Below are positions 5,198 through 5,959 of a stretch of 5,959 nt of DNA, in pieces. Origin of the DNA: Candidatus Delongbacteria bacterium (GTDB lineage: Bacteria; JAGOEH01); assembly GCA_017997825.1 (NCBI GenBank), contig JAGOEH010000193.1, forward strand, positions 1-5,959. The letters run 5' to 3'. Position numbers and translations under genes: made by a program. A model generated the notes under the pieces. The model did not search any database. It saw nothing but the letters and a program-made list of their open reading frames with translations, and was not told the origin of the DNA. The first letter of the stretch is position 1. The number at the start of each line of letters is the position of its first letter.

Positions 5198-5213
5198 TGG
5201 CACAAGATTTGCA
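5198..5213 (+). promoter_or_regulatory. Sigma-54 (RpoN) -24/-12 promoter of the small heat-shock gene
   Basis: TGGCAC-AAGAT-TTGCA matches the sigma-54 consensus TGGCAC-N5-TTGCW at every defined base. The invariant GG (5199-5200) and GC (5211-5212) are separated by exactly 10 bases. The predicted start is near 5224, giving a leader of about 34 bases to the ATG at 5258. Sigma-54 promoters need an ATP-driven enhancer-binding activator; candidate sites are the repeats at 5047-5135. No activator gene is in the window. Confidence 0.85.
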
Positions 5214-5257
5214 TTTATCAAGAATGAAGAATGAATTCAAACCACAAGGAGGAGCCC

Positions 5258-5692
5258 ATGTCTCTGATTAAAAGACCCTACGATCTCTTCGGACTGAAGA
5301 GCGATGTCAACCGAGTGTTCGACGGCCTGTTCGGTGAGAACTGGGATACGCCGGCCGGTTCCAGTTGGACCCCGGTCGTGGATATCTCGGATGATAAAGA
5401 CAATCTCTATGTATCGGCGGAAGTTCCCGGCATGGACAAGGATGAGATCAAAGTCAACATCAAGAATCATCTGTTGACCATTTGCGGAGAAAAGAAAACC
5501 AATCAGGAGGAGAAGGACAAGAACTATTATCGATCGGAACGGTCATACGGAATGTTCTGTCGTTCTTTCGAGCTGCCGGATACGCTGGCGGCGGACAAGA
5601 TCGAAGCCGAGTACCGGAACGGGGTGTTGAAGCTGACGATTCCCAAACGGGAGGAAGCCAAACCCCGAGAGATTGAAGTCAAGATCAAATAA
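5258..5692 (+). CDS. Small heat-shock protein, Hsp20/alpha-crystallin family
   Basis: The 144-residue protein has a short N-terminal arm (1-36), an alpha-crystallin domain from about Trp37 to 131 (WTPVVDISD, AEVPGMDKDEIKV, LTICGEKK, YRSERSYGMFCRSFELP), the conserved GVL signature in AEYRNGVLKLTIPK (117-130), and a C-terminal IEV motif (139-141) of the I-x-I/V type that docks into neighbouring subunits. Such proteins form oligomers that hold unfolding proteins without ATP in the cytoplasm. The ATG at 5258 is chosen because AAGGAGG (5246-5252) is 5 bases upstream and MSLIKRPYD is a typical start for the family; an in-frame ATG at 5231 lacks a ribosome binding site. It is monocistronic, bounded by a sigma-54 promoter and a strong terminator, so its expression is probably switched by an enhancer-binding regulator. 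Sigma-32 or CIRCE control is not indicated. Confidence 0.96.
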   Translation: MSLIKRPYDLFGLKSDVNRVFDGLFGENWDTPAGSSWTPVVDISDDKDNLYVSAEVPGMDKDEIKVNIKNHLLTICGEKKTNQEEKDKNYYRSERSYGMFCRSFELPDTLAADKIEAEYRNGVLKLTIPKREEAKPREIEVKIK

Positions 5693-5711
5693 GGGAACTT
5701 GAGGTTAGCCC

Positions 5712-5744
5712 AGCCCATGCCGATCGGCATGGGCTTTTTTTTTT
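5712..5744 (+). terminator. Rho-independent terminator of the small heat-shock gene
   Basis: A perfect 10-bp stem, AGCCCATGCC (5712-5721) with GGCATGGGCT (5726-5735), surrounds a GATC loop and is followed by nine further T residues (5736-5744). It lies 20 bases after the stop. The minus strand has no T-run after the stem, so it acts in one direction. The T-run runs into the stop codon of the convergent gene. Confidence 0.95.
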
Positions 5745-5959
5745 AGGATTCGATGGGAACTTTAATTTTCAGCCAGGGGGTATAGAACGGCCCCTCATGG
5801 CGCAATTCGCTTTGATAGAGCACAATCTCCGGTACATGTTCCAGAATGGGTTCCCAGGGTTGCGTCTGAAGCCGCTGGGTCAGATCCTCAGGGGGATTGT
5901 TGTTCTTAATCCGTCCCAGGGTCAGGTGGGGGGAAAAGGGATGAGCCTCCAGAGGGATC
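5743..5959 (-). CDS. thpR: RNA 2',3'-cyclic phosphodiesterase (2H family), C-terminal part
   Basis: The visible 71 C-terminal residues, read leftward from the window edge, contain HPFSPHLTLGRIK (6-18), the second HxTx catalytic motif of the 2H phosphoesterase fold in the ThpR/LigT family. They then have EIVLYQSELRHEGPFYTPW (44-62), matching the family's conserved late strand with LYxSxLxxxGpxYxxL. The family hydrolyses RNA 2',3'-cyclic phosphates and was first described as a 2'-5' RNA ligase. The first HxTx motif and the start lie off the right edge, so this is an edge truncation and not a broken gene. It ends with TAA at 5745-5743, converging on the heat-shock gene and sharing two bases with its terminator T-run. 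No separate terminator for this gene is seen. Confidence 0.88.
   Translation of the reverse strand, partial: IPLEAHPFSPHLTLGRIKNNNPPEDLTQRLQTQPWEPILEHVPEIVLYQSELRHEGPFYTPWLKIKVPIES

Larger units (their letters stand above)
4951..5257. other. Divergent control region between cutA and the small heat-shock gene
   Basis: This 307-base stretch holds no credible gene. From left to right it contains: the cutA ribosome binding site and a leader of roughly 94 bases (4951-5044) in which I see no convincing hairpin or riboswitch; the cutA sigma-70 promoter (5051-5079); three copies of a 13-bp near-palindrome (5047, 5066 and 5109); a perfect 7-2-7 inverted repeat (5120-5135); an AT-rich stretch; the sigma-54 promoter (5198-5213); and the heat-shock gene leader with AAGGAGG at 5246-5252. 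No CIRCE element (TTAGCACTC...GAGTGCTAA) is present. Confidence 0.8.

Noticed and set aside
5231-5257. ATG at 5231 as the heat-shock protein start
   Set aside because: It has no Shine-Dalgarno, while the ATG at 5258 has AAGGAGG 5 bases upstream and the typical family N-terminus.
5712-5744. Terminator acting in both directions for the heat-shock and thpR genes
   Set aside because: On the minus strand the stem is not followed by a T-run; the bases after it read GGGCTAACC.

Overview
The window (5,959 bases, moderate GC with short intergenic gaps) looks like bacterial chromosome. It suggests a Gram-negative lineage outside the enterics: it carries a lipoprotein signal peptidase, a zinc-finger DksA/TraR-like protein, a DivIVA homologue and a textbook sigma-54 promoter. 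The mix would fit FCB-group candidate phyla or deltaproteobacteria-like lineages, but I cannot place it further from the sequence alone. There is no sign of an insertion sequence, prophage, CRISPR array or RNA gene.

Positions 1-4529 (minus strand) form one tight gene string, read right to left: a YggS-type PLP-binding protein, a DivIVA-like coiled-coil protein, a purine-nucleoside-phosphorylase-like protein that has lost its active-site residues, a DksA/TraR-like regulator, lspA (signal peptidase II), an RluA/RluD-type pseudouridine synthase, and a radical SAM protein running off the left edge. Gaps are between -11 and +18 bases. A good sigma-70 promoter (TTGATT-N17-TATACT) lies just upstream of the first gene, so this is probably an operon of at least seven genes linking cell-pole/division functions, envelope lipoprotein maturation, transcriptional control and ribosome modification. 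lspA has no ATG, GTG or TTG start that would give a full-length protein. A perfect Shine-Dalgarno sequence points to an ATA codon instead.

Positions 4624-5257 hold cutA (minus strand) and a 307-base control region shared with a divergent small heat-shock gene. cutA has a strong sigma-70 promoter (TTGACA-N17-CATAAT). The heat-shock gene has a perfect -24/-12 sigma-54 promoter. Between and overlapping these are repeated 13-bp near-palindromes (consensus TGCCATWATGWCA) plus a perfect 7-2-7 inverted repeat, placed as expected for an enhancer-binding regulator. Two of the repeats coincide with the cutA -35 and -10 boxes, so one factor could activate the heat-shock gene and affect cutA.

Positions 5258-5959 hold the small heat-shock protein gene (plus strand), its strong intrinsic terminator, and the convergent C-terminal part of a 2H-family RNA 2',3'-cyclic phosphodiesterase (ThpR/LigT type), cut by the right edge.

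The best leads are the sigma-54/palindrome control region, the AUA start of lspA, and the phosphorylase-like probable pseudoenzyme in the divIVA operon. The tetranucleotide GATC is strongly over-represented throughout, apart from a 580-base gap over cutA.
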